Positions 1 through 6,175 of a DNA stretch of 6,194 bases are shown piece after piece (the first letter of the stretch is position 1; each line of letters begins with the position of its first letter). Under the pieces are notes generated by a model. The model was not told where the DNA came from. It did no database searches and saw only the letters and a list, made by a program, of their open reading frames with translations. Position numbers and translations under genes: made by a program. Origin of the DNA: Spirochaetales bacterium (GTDB lineage Bacteria > Spirochaetota > Spirochaetia > SZUA-6 > DRHE01); assembly GCA_011049745.1 (NCBI GenBank), contig DRHE01000393.1, forward strand, positions 1-6,194, given 5' to 3'.

Positions 1-75
1 GTATAGGTGCTTTCCCTTGTAGAAAATTGTAAATCCCCTGCCGGTGTCCTCGAGCAAAGGGATATCAGAAGACAT
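1..75 (-). CDS. N-terminus of the MptE-like (DUF115) protein, inverted partial copy
   Basis: An ATG at 75..73 (minus) opens 25 codons that run off the window edge. The peptide starts MSSDIPLLEDTGRGF. Residues 11-25 are identical to the first 15 residues encoded from 174 on the plus strand, because they are the inverted-repeat copy. This is the likely true start of the DUF115 protein: it has an ATG, a one-base stop/start overlap with the preceding gene, and ten extra residues that the plus-strand version lacks. No strong Shine-Dalgarno sequence precedes it (GGTAAAATA), which fits translation by coupling. Joined to the plus-strand gene it gives a protein of about 573 residues. Confidence 0.75.
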   Translation of the reverse strand, partial: MSSDIPLLEDTGRGFTIFYKGKHLY

Positions 76-173
76 TATTTTACCATTATGTATTGATAGA
101 ATGTTGAGCTAAAATTGTCCTCCAGTTTTTCAGGATCCATAATATAGCTCTGCAGGTCCAACTGAAGCGATTG
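75..173 (-). CDS. C-terminal fragment of an unidentified upstream protein (partial)
   Basis: The minus strand is open for 32 codons from 173 and ends in TAA at 77..75. The peptide includes YIMDPEKLEDNF and ends in QYIMVK. Its mix of charged, aromatic and aliphatic residues and its codon choice look like real coding sequence. The stop overlaps the ATG of the DUF115 gene by one base (TAATG), which is typical of translationally coupled operon neighbours and is the main support for calling it. I cannot assign a family from this short tail. The 5' part is missing because the sequence becomes chimeric at 173/174, so any extension past 173 on this strand is not the real protein. Confidence 0.6.
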   Translation of the reverse strand, partial: QSLQLDLQSYIMDPEKLEDNFSSTFYQYIMVK

Positions 174-1865
174 ACCGGCAGGGGATTTACAATTTTCTAC
201 AAGGGAAAGCACCTATACTCACCACGCAAACCCTATGAGTCGGCAGTTAACCGGGTAAAGAGATTATCGATTCCGGCTGATATTGCCGGCAACGAAATAA
301 AGAAAACTCTTCTTGCTGAAAAAAGCTTGATCTTCATTCCCGCCATAGGATTGGCTTACGGCTTCAAAGAGCTGTTGGAGATACTCCCTGCGGAGAGCCA
401 TATACTCTGCATTGAAGCTGATCAAAAACTTATGGCTCTTGCTTTTACTCAAGAATTTGCTCCTATTCCCACCGACCCCCGTCTTACCATAGTTCGTACC
501 GCAGATCCCGCCGGAGCAGTTAAGACCTTAAGAGAGATCGGCACGGATAAGTTTCGTCGCCTCATTCCTCTTTATCTCAGCGGCGGTTTTCACCTTTATC
601 GCGAGATCTATAATAATCTGCAGAGGAGCCTTGAAGAGGAGATTCGCCGCTTCTGGCAGAATAAAATGACCCTGATCAATATGGCTGATCTATGGGTAAA
701 GAATCTTTTTGAGAATCTGCTCTCCCTGCCTCAAGCCCGGGATATTGGTGTACTTAAGACAGCCAAAACGATTCTGGTAATCGGGGCCGGCCCCTCACTG
801 GAAGAAACTATAACACTGCTCAGGAATTACCGGGCAGGTTGTATTCTGCTGGCTGTTGATACAGCTCTGCCAGTTCTCCTGGCACATAGAATAGTTCCCG
901 ATTATATCTTTGCCCTTGAGGCCCAGATTGCCAATTTACAGGATTTCATTCCCTATGCTGCCGACTCCAGCTCCAGGATCCCTTTGATTTGCGATATAAC
1001 CTCAAATCCGGGAGTGGTTCGCCTCTTCTCGCCAAATGTTTTTTTCTTTTCCTCGCATTTTTTTCCCCTGCGTCTGTTCCAGCGTTTACAGGAGAAAGAA
1101 CTGCTACCAACCCCCTTTCCCGCACTCGGCTCAGTAGGTGTGGCTGCGGTTTATGCCGCAATCAATATAACCAGCGGACCAGTGCTCATTGCCGGCCTTG
1201 ATTTTTCTTTTCCCTGCTATAAAACTCACGCCCGCGGCTCTCCGGTAAATCTGGCAATGCTCCACAGGGCCGGCCGCTTGACCCCGGTTGGTCTTACCAG
1301 CTACGAACAGGTCCTGAGCCGGCCCCTGCTAAGATTAAAAGGCAAAGGGGGCGGAGAGGTTGTAACTGACCTGGTGCTTCAATCTTACTCCGTGCAGTTA
1401 AAGGAACACCTTAATAATCTGAACAGGGTTTACGACCTTGGCCGGCAGGGTTTGCCCTTCGGCGCCCGATCAATAAACAGCGAGAAGGAGCTGATAGAGA
1501 TACTAAAAAAACCCTATAAGGGCAATGGCCAGACTGGTAAAGATAAATTATCAACGATAAAAGCTTTCCCTGCTTCAAGCATAGATAAACTGCTGCGAGG
1601 GGAAATCCACAGGCTGGAAGTTATCATTGAAGGAATAAAAACAAATCTCAACCACGTTGATGTTGAGGACTTTCTGGAGCAGGAAAGATTAATTCCCCTA
1701 CTGGAAGAGCTGAATTACCTTTACCTGCACTTTCCGGAACTCAAACTGGAGAGCAACAGGCCATATATGCTGCGCGTGCTTCATTCGGCGGTAACCTGTC
1801 AAGAGCGCCTAACACGCCTGCTGAGCAGAATACCCTATATTCACGGCAGGTTTTCGGGGGTTTAA
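174..1865 (+). CDS. MptE-like / DUF115 (motility accessory factor-like) protein, true 5' end displaced
   Basis: The gene encodes 563 residues from 174. A TTG at 171-173 can serve as a formal start, but it sits at the chimeric junction. The genuine start is probably the ATG on the inverted segment (75..73, minus), ten codons further upstream. Numbering from the TTG, the central domain shows ILVIGAGPSLEE near 201-212, a Rossmann-like nucleotide-binding loop. It is followed by AVDTALPVLL (228-237), VPDYIFALEAQ (242-252), and PALGSVGVAAVYAA through AGLDFSFP (317-348). This order matches the MptE-like/DUF115 family, named after archaeal 6-hydroxymethylpterin pyrophosphokinase. The long bacterial members include the Maf flagellin-modification proteins. 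The N-terminal ~170 residues hold a second alpha/beta region (LIFIPAIGLAYGF, 53-65) and the C-terminal ~100 residues are helical and charged. There is no signal peptide or membrane segment, so it is likely cytoplasmic. A role in sugar transfer to flagellin or the cell surface is inference from the family; the enzymatic activity is not known from this sequence. Two T7 runs lie in an FFF…FF segment (1039-1064). Confidence 0.8.
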   Translation, partial: TGRGFTIFYKGKHLYSPRKPYESAVNRVKRLSIPADIAGNEIKKTLLAEKSLIFIPAIGLAYGFKELLEILPAESHILCIEADQKLMALAFTQEFAPIPTDPRLTIVRTADPAGAVKTLREIGTDKFRRLIPLYLSGGFHLYREIYNNLQRSLEEEIRRFWQNKMTLINMADLWVKNLFENLLSLPQARDIGVLKTAKTILVIGAGPSLEETITLLRNYRAGCILLAVDTALPVLLAHRIVPDYIFALEAQIANLQDFIPYAADSSSRIPLICDITSNPGVVRLFSPNVFFFSSHFFPLRLFQRLQEKELLPTPFPALGSVGVAAVYAAINITSGPVLIAGLDFSFPCYKTHARGSPVNLAMLHRAGRLTPVGLTSYEQVLSRPLLRLKGKGGGEVVTDLVLQSYSVQLKEHLNNLNRVYDLGRQGLPFGARSINSEKELIEILKKPYKGNGQTGKDKLSTIKAFPASSIDKLLRGEIHRLEVIIEGIKTNLNHVDVEDFLEQERLIPLLEELNYLYLHFPELKLESNRPYMLRVLHSAVTCQERLTRLLSRIPYIHGRFSGV

Positions 1866-1872
1866 TCCGGCG

Positions 1873-1932
1873 GCCGCTCCACGCACCGTAGCCGCTCCAC
1901 ACACGGCAATAGGGAAGCGGAACCCGCTCCCC
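1873..1932. repeat. GC-rich convergent spacer with three CCGCTCC copies and a small hairpin
   Basis: The 69-bp gap between the DUF115 stop and the lepA stop is much richer in G and C than its surroundings. GCCGCTCCAC occurs at 1873-1882 and 1891-1900, exactly 18 bases apart, and CCGCTCC recurs at 1924-1930. The third copy is the right arm of a hairpin: 1912-1920 pairs with 1924-1932 over nine positions with one A·C mismatch and a three-base loop. The hairpin could slow polymerase or protect the 3' ends of either convergent mRNA. Neither side has a T-tract, so it is not a standard intrinsic terminator. No known repeat family is recognised. Confidence 0.5.
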
Positions 1933-1934
1933 CT

Positions 1935-3737
1935 CTACTCTTCCTGGTGCTTCAACACCGAAAGAAAGGCGCTCTGGGGCAGTTGTACATCGCCCACCAT
2001 CTTCATCCTTTTTTTGCCCGCTTTCTGCTTCTCCAGCAGCTTTCTCTTGCGTGAAACATCGCCCCCGTAACACTTGGCCGTTACATCCTTTCTTAAGGCG
2101 GAGATAGTCTCTCGAGCAATAATCTGACTGCCTATGGCTCCCTGTATGGGGATCTTGAATTGATGCCGTGGTATTTCATCACGCAATCTCTTGCAGACTA
2201 TTCTTGCCCGCTGGTAGGCATTATCCCTGTAAATCAGCTGTGAAAGAGCATCTACCGGCTTACCATTTAAAAGGATATCCAGCTTTACCAGGTCTGTCGG
2301 ATGGTAATCCGCCAGTTCGTAATCAAAGGAAGCATAGCCCCGGCTGATAGATTTTAAGCGGTCGTAAAAATCAAAAAGAACCTCAGCAAGGGGCATATCA
2401 TAGATAATATCAACCCGCTTTTCATCAAGATAGGTAAGCTCCTTCTGTATACCCCGTTTTTCCAGGCAGAGATTGATAACACTGCCCAAATAGGTGGTTG
2501 GAGTAATTATTGAGGCCCTGATATAGGGTTCTTCCGTCAGTTGGATTTGCCCCGGATCGGGAAAGTTTACGGGATTGTCTATCATAACAGTCTGCTTATC
2601 CTGCATGGTAAAACGGTATTTAACTGAAGGTGCGGTAAAAACAATGGAGAGCAGAAACTCCCTCTCCAGCCGCTCCTGGACAATCTCTAGATGCAGAAGA
2701 CCGAGGAAACCGCAGCGAAAGCCGAAACCCAGGGCTGCTGAAGAGTCCTTTTCAAAAATCAGCGAGGCATCATTAAGTTTAAGTTTTTCTATTGAAACGG
2801 CCAGCTCTTCATAATCATTGGCATCAACCGGATAGATAGAAGAGAAAACAACCGGCTTTACCTCCCTGAAACCGAATAGGGCTTCCTTGCAGGGATTCAG
2901 GGAGTGGGTGACTGTATCGCCAACCCGGATATCTGAGATAGTTTTTATACCGGCTATAATATAACCGACATCCCCTGCTTGCAGTTCGAGGCTCTTTTTG
3001 AGTCCTATCTGGAAAAAACCGACTTCATCCACCTTGTGCCTGGCCTTATTAGACCATAATTGTATCACCTGCTCAGCCCTCAACCTCCCGGAAAAAAGGC
3101 GGACATGGATAATTACTCCCCGGTAGGGATCGTAGTGGGAATCAAAGATCAGTGCCTGAAGAGGCTCCTCCGGAGAGCCTTCCGGGGGAGGGATCCTGGC
3201 AACTATAGCTTCCAGGAGCTCATCTATACCGGAACCCATCTTAGCTGAAACTAACAGGACTGATTCCGGGTCCAATCCCAGATCATTTAAGATCTGTTCT
3301 TTGACCCAGGGTATATCCGCGCCCGGCAGATCGACCTTGTTGATTACGGGTATCAGCTCCAGGTTGTGTTCTACAGCCATATACATATTGGAAAGAGTCT
3401 GGGCTTCAACGCCCTGTGTTGCATCAATCAGCAGGACGGCCCCTTCACAGGAAGAGATAGCCCTGGATACCTCATAAGAAAAATCCACATGCCCGGGGGT
3501 ATCCACCAGATTCAATGTATACTCTTTTCCATCCTTTGCCTTATGGGGCAGGGCGATAGCCTGTGATTTAATGGTGATCCCCCGCTCGCGCTCAATATCC
3601 ATATTATCCAGCATCTGATCGTGAAACTCCCGGCTGGAGATTACATTCGCCTTTTCGATAAAACGGTCGGCAAGAGTAGATTTACCATGATCAATATGTG
3701 CTATTATGCAAAAGTTACGAATATTTTTTCTGTCCAT
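1935..3737 (-). CDS. lepA: Elongation factor 4 (LepA), ribosome-associated translational GTPase
   Basis: The product is a 600-residue protein, very close to the usual LepA length (about 600). LepA binds the ribosome and hydrolyses GTP; back-translocation, rescue of stalled elongation and an effect on initiation have all been proposed. GTPase motifs are all present: AHIDHGKST (13-21), ERERGITI (49-56), DTPGH (79-83), NKVD (133-136) and SAK (164-166). Domain II, the EF-G-like domains ([21 protein letters not shown]) and the LepA-specific C-terminal domain follow. The last ends in [20 protein letters not shown] from about 558, the basic segment typical of LepA. I chose the ATG at 3737 because [14 protein letters not shown] matches the usual N-terminus and AAGGA sits just upstream. 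An in-frame ATG at 3764 would add nine residues but has a poorer ribosome site. A weak promoter candidate on this strand is TTGAAG (3777..3772), 17 bp, TATATT (3754..3749), but it would leave almost no leader. The gene appears intact and is convergent with the DUF115 gene. Confidence 0.97.
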   Translation of the reverse strand: MDRKNIRNFCIIAHIDHGKSTLADRFIEKANVISSREFHDQMLDNMDIERERGITIKSQAIALPHKAKDGKEYTLNLVDTPGHVDFSYEVSRAISSCEGAVLLIDATQGVEAQTLSNMYMAVEHNLELIPVINKVDLPGADIPWVKEQILNDLGLDPESVLLVSAKMGSGIDELLEAIVARIPPPEGSPEEPLQALIFDSHYDPYRGVIIHVRLFSGRLRAEQVIQLWSNKARHKVDEVGFFQIGLKKSLELQAGDVGYIIAGIKTISDIRVGDTVTHSLNPCKEALFGFREVKPVVFSSIYPVDANDYEELAVSIEKLKLNDASLIFEKDSSAALGFGFRCGFLGLLHLEIVQERLEREFLLSIVFTAPSVKYRFTMQDKQTVMIDNPVNFPDPGQIQLTEEPYIRASIITPTTYLGSVINLCLEKRGIQKELTYLDEKRVDIIYDMPLAEVLFDFYDRLKSISRGYASFDYELADYHPTDLVKLDILLNGKPVDALSQLIYRDNAYQRARIVCKRLRDEIPRHQFKIPIQGAIGSQIIARETISALRKDVTAKCYGGDVSRKRKLLEKQKAGKKRMKMVGDVQLPQSAFLSVLKHQEE

Positions 3738-3741
3738 TGAT

Positions 3742-3746
3742 TCCTT
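3742..3746 (-). promoter_or_regulatory. Shine-Dalgarno site supporting the lepA start at 3737
   Basis: AAGGA on the minus strand is followed by ATCA and the ATG at 3737..3735, a 4-base gap that is short but workable. The alternative upstream ATG at 3764 has only a GAAG-like sequence in front of it. This site is the main reason for preferring the 600-residue LepA. Confidence 0.55.
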
Positions 3747-3781
3747 ATAATATATATGATTCATTGATTTTCTTCAATTAC

Positions 3782-3809
3782 TTGATTTTCCGGGAATTAA
3801 TAATATAAT
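3782..3809 (+). promoter_or_regulatory. Sigma70-type promoter for the REC/ATPase fusion gene
   Basis: A -35 like TTGATT (3782-3787) is separated by 16 bases from a perfect TATAAT -10 (3804-3809), in the AT-rich spacer between divergent lepA and the response-regulator gene. A start site near 3816 would leave a leader of about 20 bases, just enough for the ribosome site at 3826-3829. No operator-like palindrome is obvious. The pattern is consensus-based only; AT-rich spacers can produce TATAAT by chance. Confidence 0.55.
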
Positions 3810-3825
3810 TGCAATCAGAACGATT

Positions 3826-3829
3826 GGAG
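3826..3829 (+). promoter_or_regulatory. Shine-Dalgarno site of the REC/ATPase fusion gene
   Basis: GGAG lies five bases before the ATG at 3835, fixing the start of the 298-residue protein. Confidence 0.6.
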
Positions 3830-3834
3830 ATTGA

Positions 3835-4731
3835 ATGTCAAACTTGCACTCATCAAGAATTTTAATTGTTGATGATCAGGACTCGCTGCGCAATCTCTTA
3901 GTAAAATATATGCTGAAAGCAGGATTGGAGCCTATCGAGGCGGAAAATGGTAAAAGGGCAATTGAGCTCTACAGGCTTATGCGGCCATCCGTAGTGCTCT
4001 CAGATGTTATGATGCCGGAAATGGATGGCCTGACCCTTTTAAAAGAAATCAAGAAAATCGATAAGCAGGCAGCGGTAATCCTGATGACCGGCTACGGCAG
4101 CGAAGAAGTTTTGATCGAATCGCTTCGCGGCGGGGCTGCCAATTACTTTAAAAAGCCCTTTAATTTCCAGGAAGTTACCGAAGCCATCAAGCATATCCTT
4201 AAATACCGCGCGGACATAGACTCAGCGCAATACTATTCTCCCTTTATCACTGAAGAGAAAAAGGAATTCATCTTTAATACGGAAGAAGCTGATATTTATC
4301 CCATTATCAACCAGATCACCATCAACCTGGCAAGGCTGGTTCCAACTGCTGAAATATTGAATTTAAAGATCGGGATAGAAGAGATATTGAAGAATGCAAT
4401 TGAACACGGCAATCTCAACATCTCGGCTGAAGAAAAAAATCAAGCCATTGAGCAGGGAGAACTCGGCAAATTAATGGATTCCAGGCTGAAGCAGAACAGT
4501 AATAACCGTAAAAAGATCTACATAACAGCGAAGCTTGACCGGGAATCCTTTTCCGTTACCATTCGCGACCAGGGAAAAGGTTTTGACTGGAAATCCCTTC
4601 CCCAGCCAACGGCCGAGAGCTTATTAAGCTTCTCCGGAAGGGGAATACTTCTCACCCGTATATATTTTAATGAAGTCCTTTATAATGGAGTTGGAAATGA
4701 AGTGACACTGGTAAAACGGGTAAACTTTTAA
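3835..4731 (+). CDS. Response regulator with C-terminal RsbW-like (anti-sigma type) ATPase domain
   Basis: The protein has 298 residues. Residues 8-125 form a receiver domain: acidic pair D13/D14, phosphoacceptor D57 in LSDVMMPEMDG, T85 in LMTGYG, and K107 in FKKPF. All switch residues are present, so it should accept phosphate from a histidine kinase. Residues about 150-298 are a GHKL ATPase of the RsbW/SpoIIAB kind. The N-box is IEEILKNAIEHGN (181-193), the G1 box DQGKGF (245-250), and the glycine-rich GRGIL is at 268-272. There is no histidine-kinase H-box or dimerisation helix pair, so it is not a hybrid sensor kinase. A charged insert (194-230) separates the N-box from the strand leading to G1. 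By family analogy the output would be ATP-dependent binding or serine phosphorylation of an STAS-type antagonist, or direct binding of a sigma factor, controlled by receiver phosphorylation. No partner is encoded here. It is cytoplasmic, with no membrane segment. It has its own promoter and ends 4 bp from the convergent protease gene. Confidence 0.88.
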   Translation: MSNLHSSRILIVDDQDSLRNLLVKYMLKAGLEPIEAENGKRAIELYRLMRPSVVLSDVMMPEMDGLTLLKEIKKIDKQAAVILMTGYGSEEVLIESLRGGAANYFKKPFNFQEVTEAIKHILKYRADIDSAQYYSPFITEEKKEFIFNTEEADIYPIINQITINLARLVPTAEILNLKIGIEEILKNAIEHGNLNISAEEKNQAIEQGELGKLMDSRLKQNSNNRKKIYITAKLDRESFSVTIRDQGKGFDWKSLPQPTAESLLSFSGRGILLTRIYFNEVLYNGVGNEVTLVKRVNF

Positions 4732-4735
4732 TCGG

Positions 4736-6175
4736 TCACAAGAAGGTATCAGTCTCCAGATATGCGGCCAGTTGAATAACACTCTCCAGGAATCCTGATT
4801 TTTTCTTCTTTACAAATAAGCGCAGCACGGCAAAGCGGTTGTCCATATCCACTTTCCAGCCTTCAACATTTAAAGGGTCATTGGCAGAGAGGCCTGTCTC
4901 TTCAGCAATTGACCCCTTTAAAACCTCTTTAATAATATAATTAGTCTTCCAGAAAAAAGTGCCTACCTTTTCAATCCTCATTCCGAATAGAGGCACAAGA
5001 ACGTTATCACGAGAATCCCGCTCCAATGCCAGCTCAACGGGACTAAAGGGCCGGGGTGCTAAATTCAATACTCCGGAGGTCCGGCTCTCTTCCCGCAGCC
5101 AGGTGAGGGTAACCAGAGACGGAAAATCCAATTCAAGTAGGGCAGCCTGAAAATCAACAACCCTGGAATAGTGGCTGTTGTTCAAGGTATCAAGAATATC
5201 TCCGGGTTTGATACCCGCTCTATCAGCCGGTTCGCCGGGAACCGTATATACCACTTCAAGTCCCTTATCGCTCTCCTGTACAGCAACACCGAGCCAGCTA
5301 TGGATGCTTTCTCCCTCGTTATAGAGACTGGGAAGAATTGTGTTTATCCAGTTAATAGGAATGGCAAAATTCACACCCTCAAACTGTTCAATCCCTGCAA
5401 AAACGATACCCACCAGTTGACCGGTGCTGTTAAGCAGGGGCCCGCCGCTGTTGCCGGGATTTAAGGGTACATCAACCTGAATAGCATCACCCATCTGTAA
5501 AAATCGTCTGCCGGTGGCCGAAATTATGCCTGAAGTAACGGTATTCTCCAAACCACCGGGAGAACCGATGGCTATTATTGAGTCTCCGGCTTCTAAATCC
5601 ACCGAAGCAGCGTGAGACAGGATAAAATCAGGCTCTACTTCCGCCTTTATCAGGGCAATATCAAAAATGCGGTCATAACCGACAACCCTGGCCGGTATCT
5701 TTTCATCAGCCCTCCCTGAAAGCTTTATAAAAAGGCGTGAGTAACCCTCATATTTCGGGTCCACTTCGCTGGCTATAACATGGTAATTGGTAAGCAGATA
5801 CCCTCTCTTATCAATGAAAAAGCCGCTGCCGATTACCCTGTCAGGGAAACCTACTCCCCTTTCGATCTTAATACCGCGATTAACCCAGATGGTAACGGTT
5901 CCGCGCACAATTTTCTGAACCGGAGGGATATCTTCTCCCTGCCTGCGGCGGCTATCAGCCACTGAAAATCCCCTGTCCTCCATCCGTTTAATCAAATTTT
6001 TAATCACTTCGACATTGCCCACTTCTGCAGCAAAGGAGAGGGCTCGGAGTAATTCAGATTCAGTGGGTGTGGTAAGAGTTAAACCTCTAAGGTAGAGCAA
6101 CAAGGCCAGGGCCTGGTTGCCGGAGCTACTGTAATCTTCAGCCTGCTCAAAGAGCAGCCGGTGAATGGACCACTC
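4736..6175 (-). CDS. HtrA/DegP-type S1C serine protease with PDZ domains, 5'-truncated at the contig end
   Basis: There are 479 genuine residues, open at the N-terminus. The frame can be extended to a GTG at 6190, but those five codons lie in adapter-like sequence. Using numbering from that GTG, residues 8-75 are helical and TPR-like (LALLLYLRGLTL, then LLRALSFAAEVGN). A trypsin-like domain spans about 95-290. Its triad is H137 (LLTNYHVIAS), D177 (FDIALIK) and S248 (NPGNSGGPL), with GSGFFID at 121-127. A PDZ domain follows (297-378; GLEVVYTVPGEPADRAGIKPGDIL). A more diverged PDZ-like unit (about 400-460; IIKEVLKGSIAEETGLSANDPL) leads to a C-terminal tail ending QLAAYLETDTFL. Members degrade or refold damaged proteins in the periplasm or outer envelope. 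A signal peptide or lipobox would be expected in the missing N-terminus. The tail resembles spirochaetal members as I remember them. The active site is intact, so the protein is probably active. Confidence 0.9.
   Translation of the reverse strand, partial: EWSIHRLLFEQAEDYSSSGNQALALLLYLRGLTLTTPTESELLRALSFAAEVGNVEVIKNLIKRMEDRGFSVADSRRRQGEDIPPVQKIVRGTVTIWVNRGIKIERGVGFPDRVIGSGFFIDKRGYLLTNYHVIASEVDPKYEGYSRLFIKLSGRADEKIPARVVGYDRIFDIALIKAEVEPDFILSHAASVDLEAGDSIIAIGSPGGLENTVTSGIISATGRRFLQMGDAIQVDVPLNPGNSGGPLLNSTGQLVGIVFAGIEQFEGVNFAIPINWINTILPSLYNEGESIHSWLGVAVQESDKGLEVVYTVPGEPADRAGIKPGDILDTLNNSHYSRVVDFQAALLELDFPSLVTLTWLREESRTSGVLNLAPRPFSPVELALERDSRDNVLVPLFGMRIEKVGTFFWKTNYIIKEVLKGSIAEETGLSANDPLNVEGWKVDMDNRFAVLRLFVKKKKSGFLESVIQLAAYLETDTFL

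Larger units (their letters stand above)
1..173 (-). other. Inverted (fold-back) copy of the true upstream region of the DUF115 gene
   Basis: Read on the minus strand from 173 to 1, this stretch is ordinary operon sequence. It gives an open frame ending in TAA, an overlapping ATG (TAATG, 77..73), and then ten codons leading in frame into the same 15 codons found at 174-218. Joining minus 173..1 to plus 219 onward rebuilds a complete DUF115 gene with an ATG start. In the plus orientation, the frame upstream of 174 has no ATG or GTG before a TGA at 105-107. I infer that 173/174 is an artificial inverted junction of the kind produced by multiple displacement amplification or by assembly through a palindromic link. 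A real genomic inversion is possible but less likely. Confidence 0.8.
1..218. repeat. 45-bp perfect inverted repeat flush with the contig end
   Basis: The left arm is 1-45 and the right arm is 174-218. The arms are exact reverse complements over 45 bases and surround a 128-base segment (46-173). Matching stops abruptly at 46/173, and the left arm runs off the start of the window, so the true length could be greater. The right arm is protein-coding (start of the DUF115 gene) and continues naturally into it. The left arm is the same coding sequence inverted. Together with the coding content of 46-173, this looks like a fold-back chimera from amplification or assembly rather than a biological repeat. 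Confidence 0.95.

Noticed and set aside
1..218. A phase-variable invertible switch: 45-bp inverted repeats flanking 128 bp, where inversion would restore the ATG of the DUF115 gene.
   Set aside because: Formally consistent, but the segment contains the coding tail of another gene instead of a promoter, no recombinase is nearby, and the left arm ends exactly at the contig edge. A fold-back artefact explains all of this more simply. Reads supporting both orientations joined to unique flanking DNA outside the left arm would revive the idea.
946..1201. Overlapping short open frames on both strands inside the DUF115 gene.
   Set aside because: They are out-of-frame shadows of a well-supported coding region, without recognisable motifs or convincing start sites.
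1741..2073. A 110-codon open frame on the minus strand spanning the convergent junction.
   Set aside because: It lies over the 3' ends of the DUF115 and lepA genes in other frames, has low-complexity Gly/Arg/Glu-rich composition, and shows no family resemblance.
3749..3777. A lepA promoter (TTGAAG, 17 bp, TATATT on the minus strand).
   Set aside because: The implied start site would fall within or just before the Shine-Dalgarno sequence, leaving essentially no leader, and AT-rich DNA yields such matches readily. Kept only as a note under lepA.
3835..4731. A hybrid sensor histidine kinase.
   Set aside because: There is no H-box or dimerisation helix pair between the receiver and ATPase domains. 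The ATPase motifs fit the RsbW/SpoIIAB type better.
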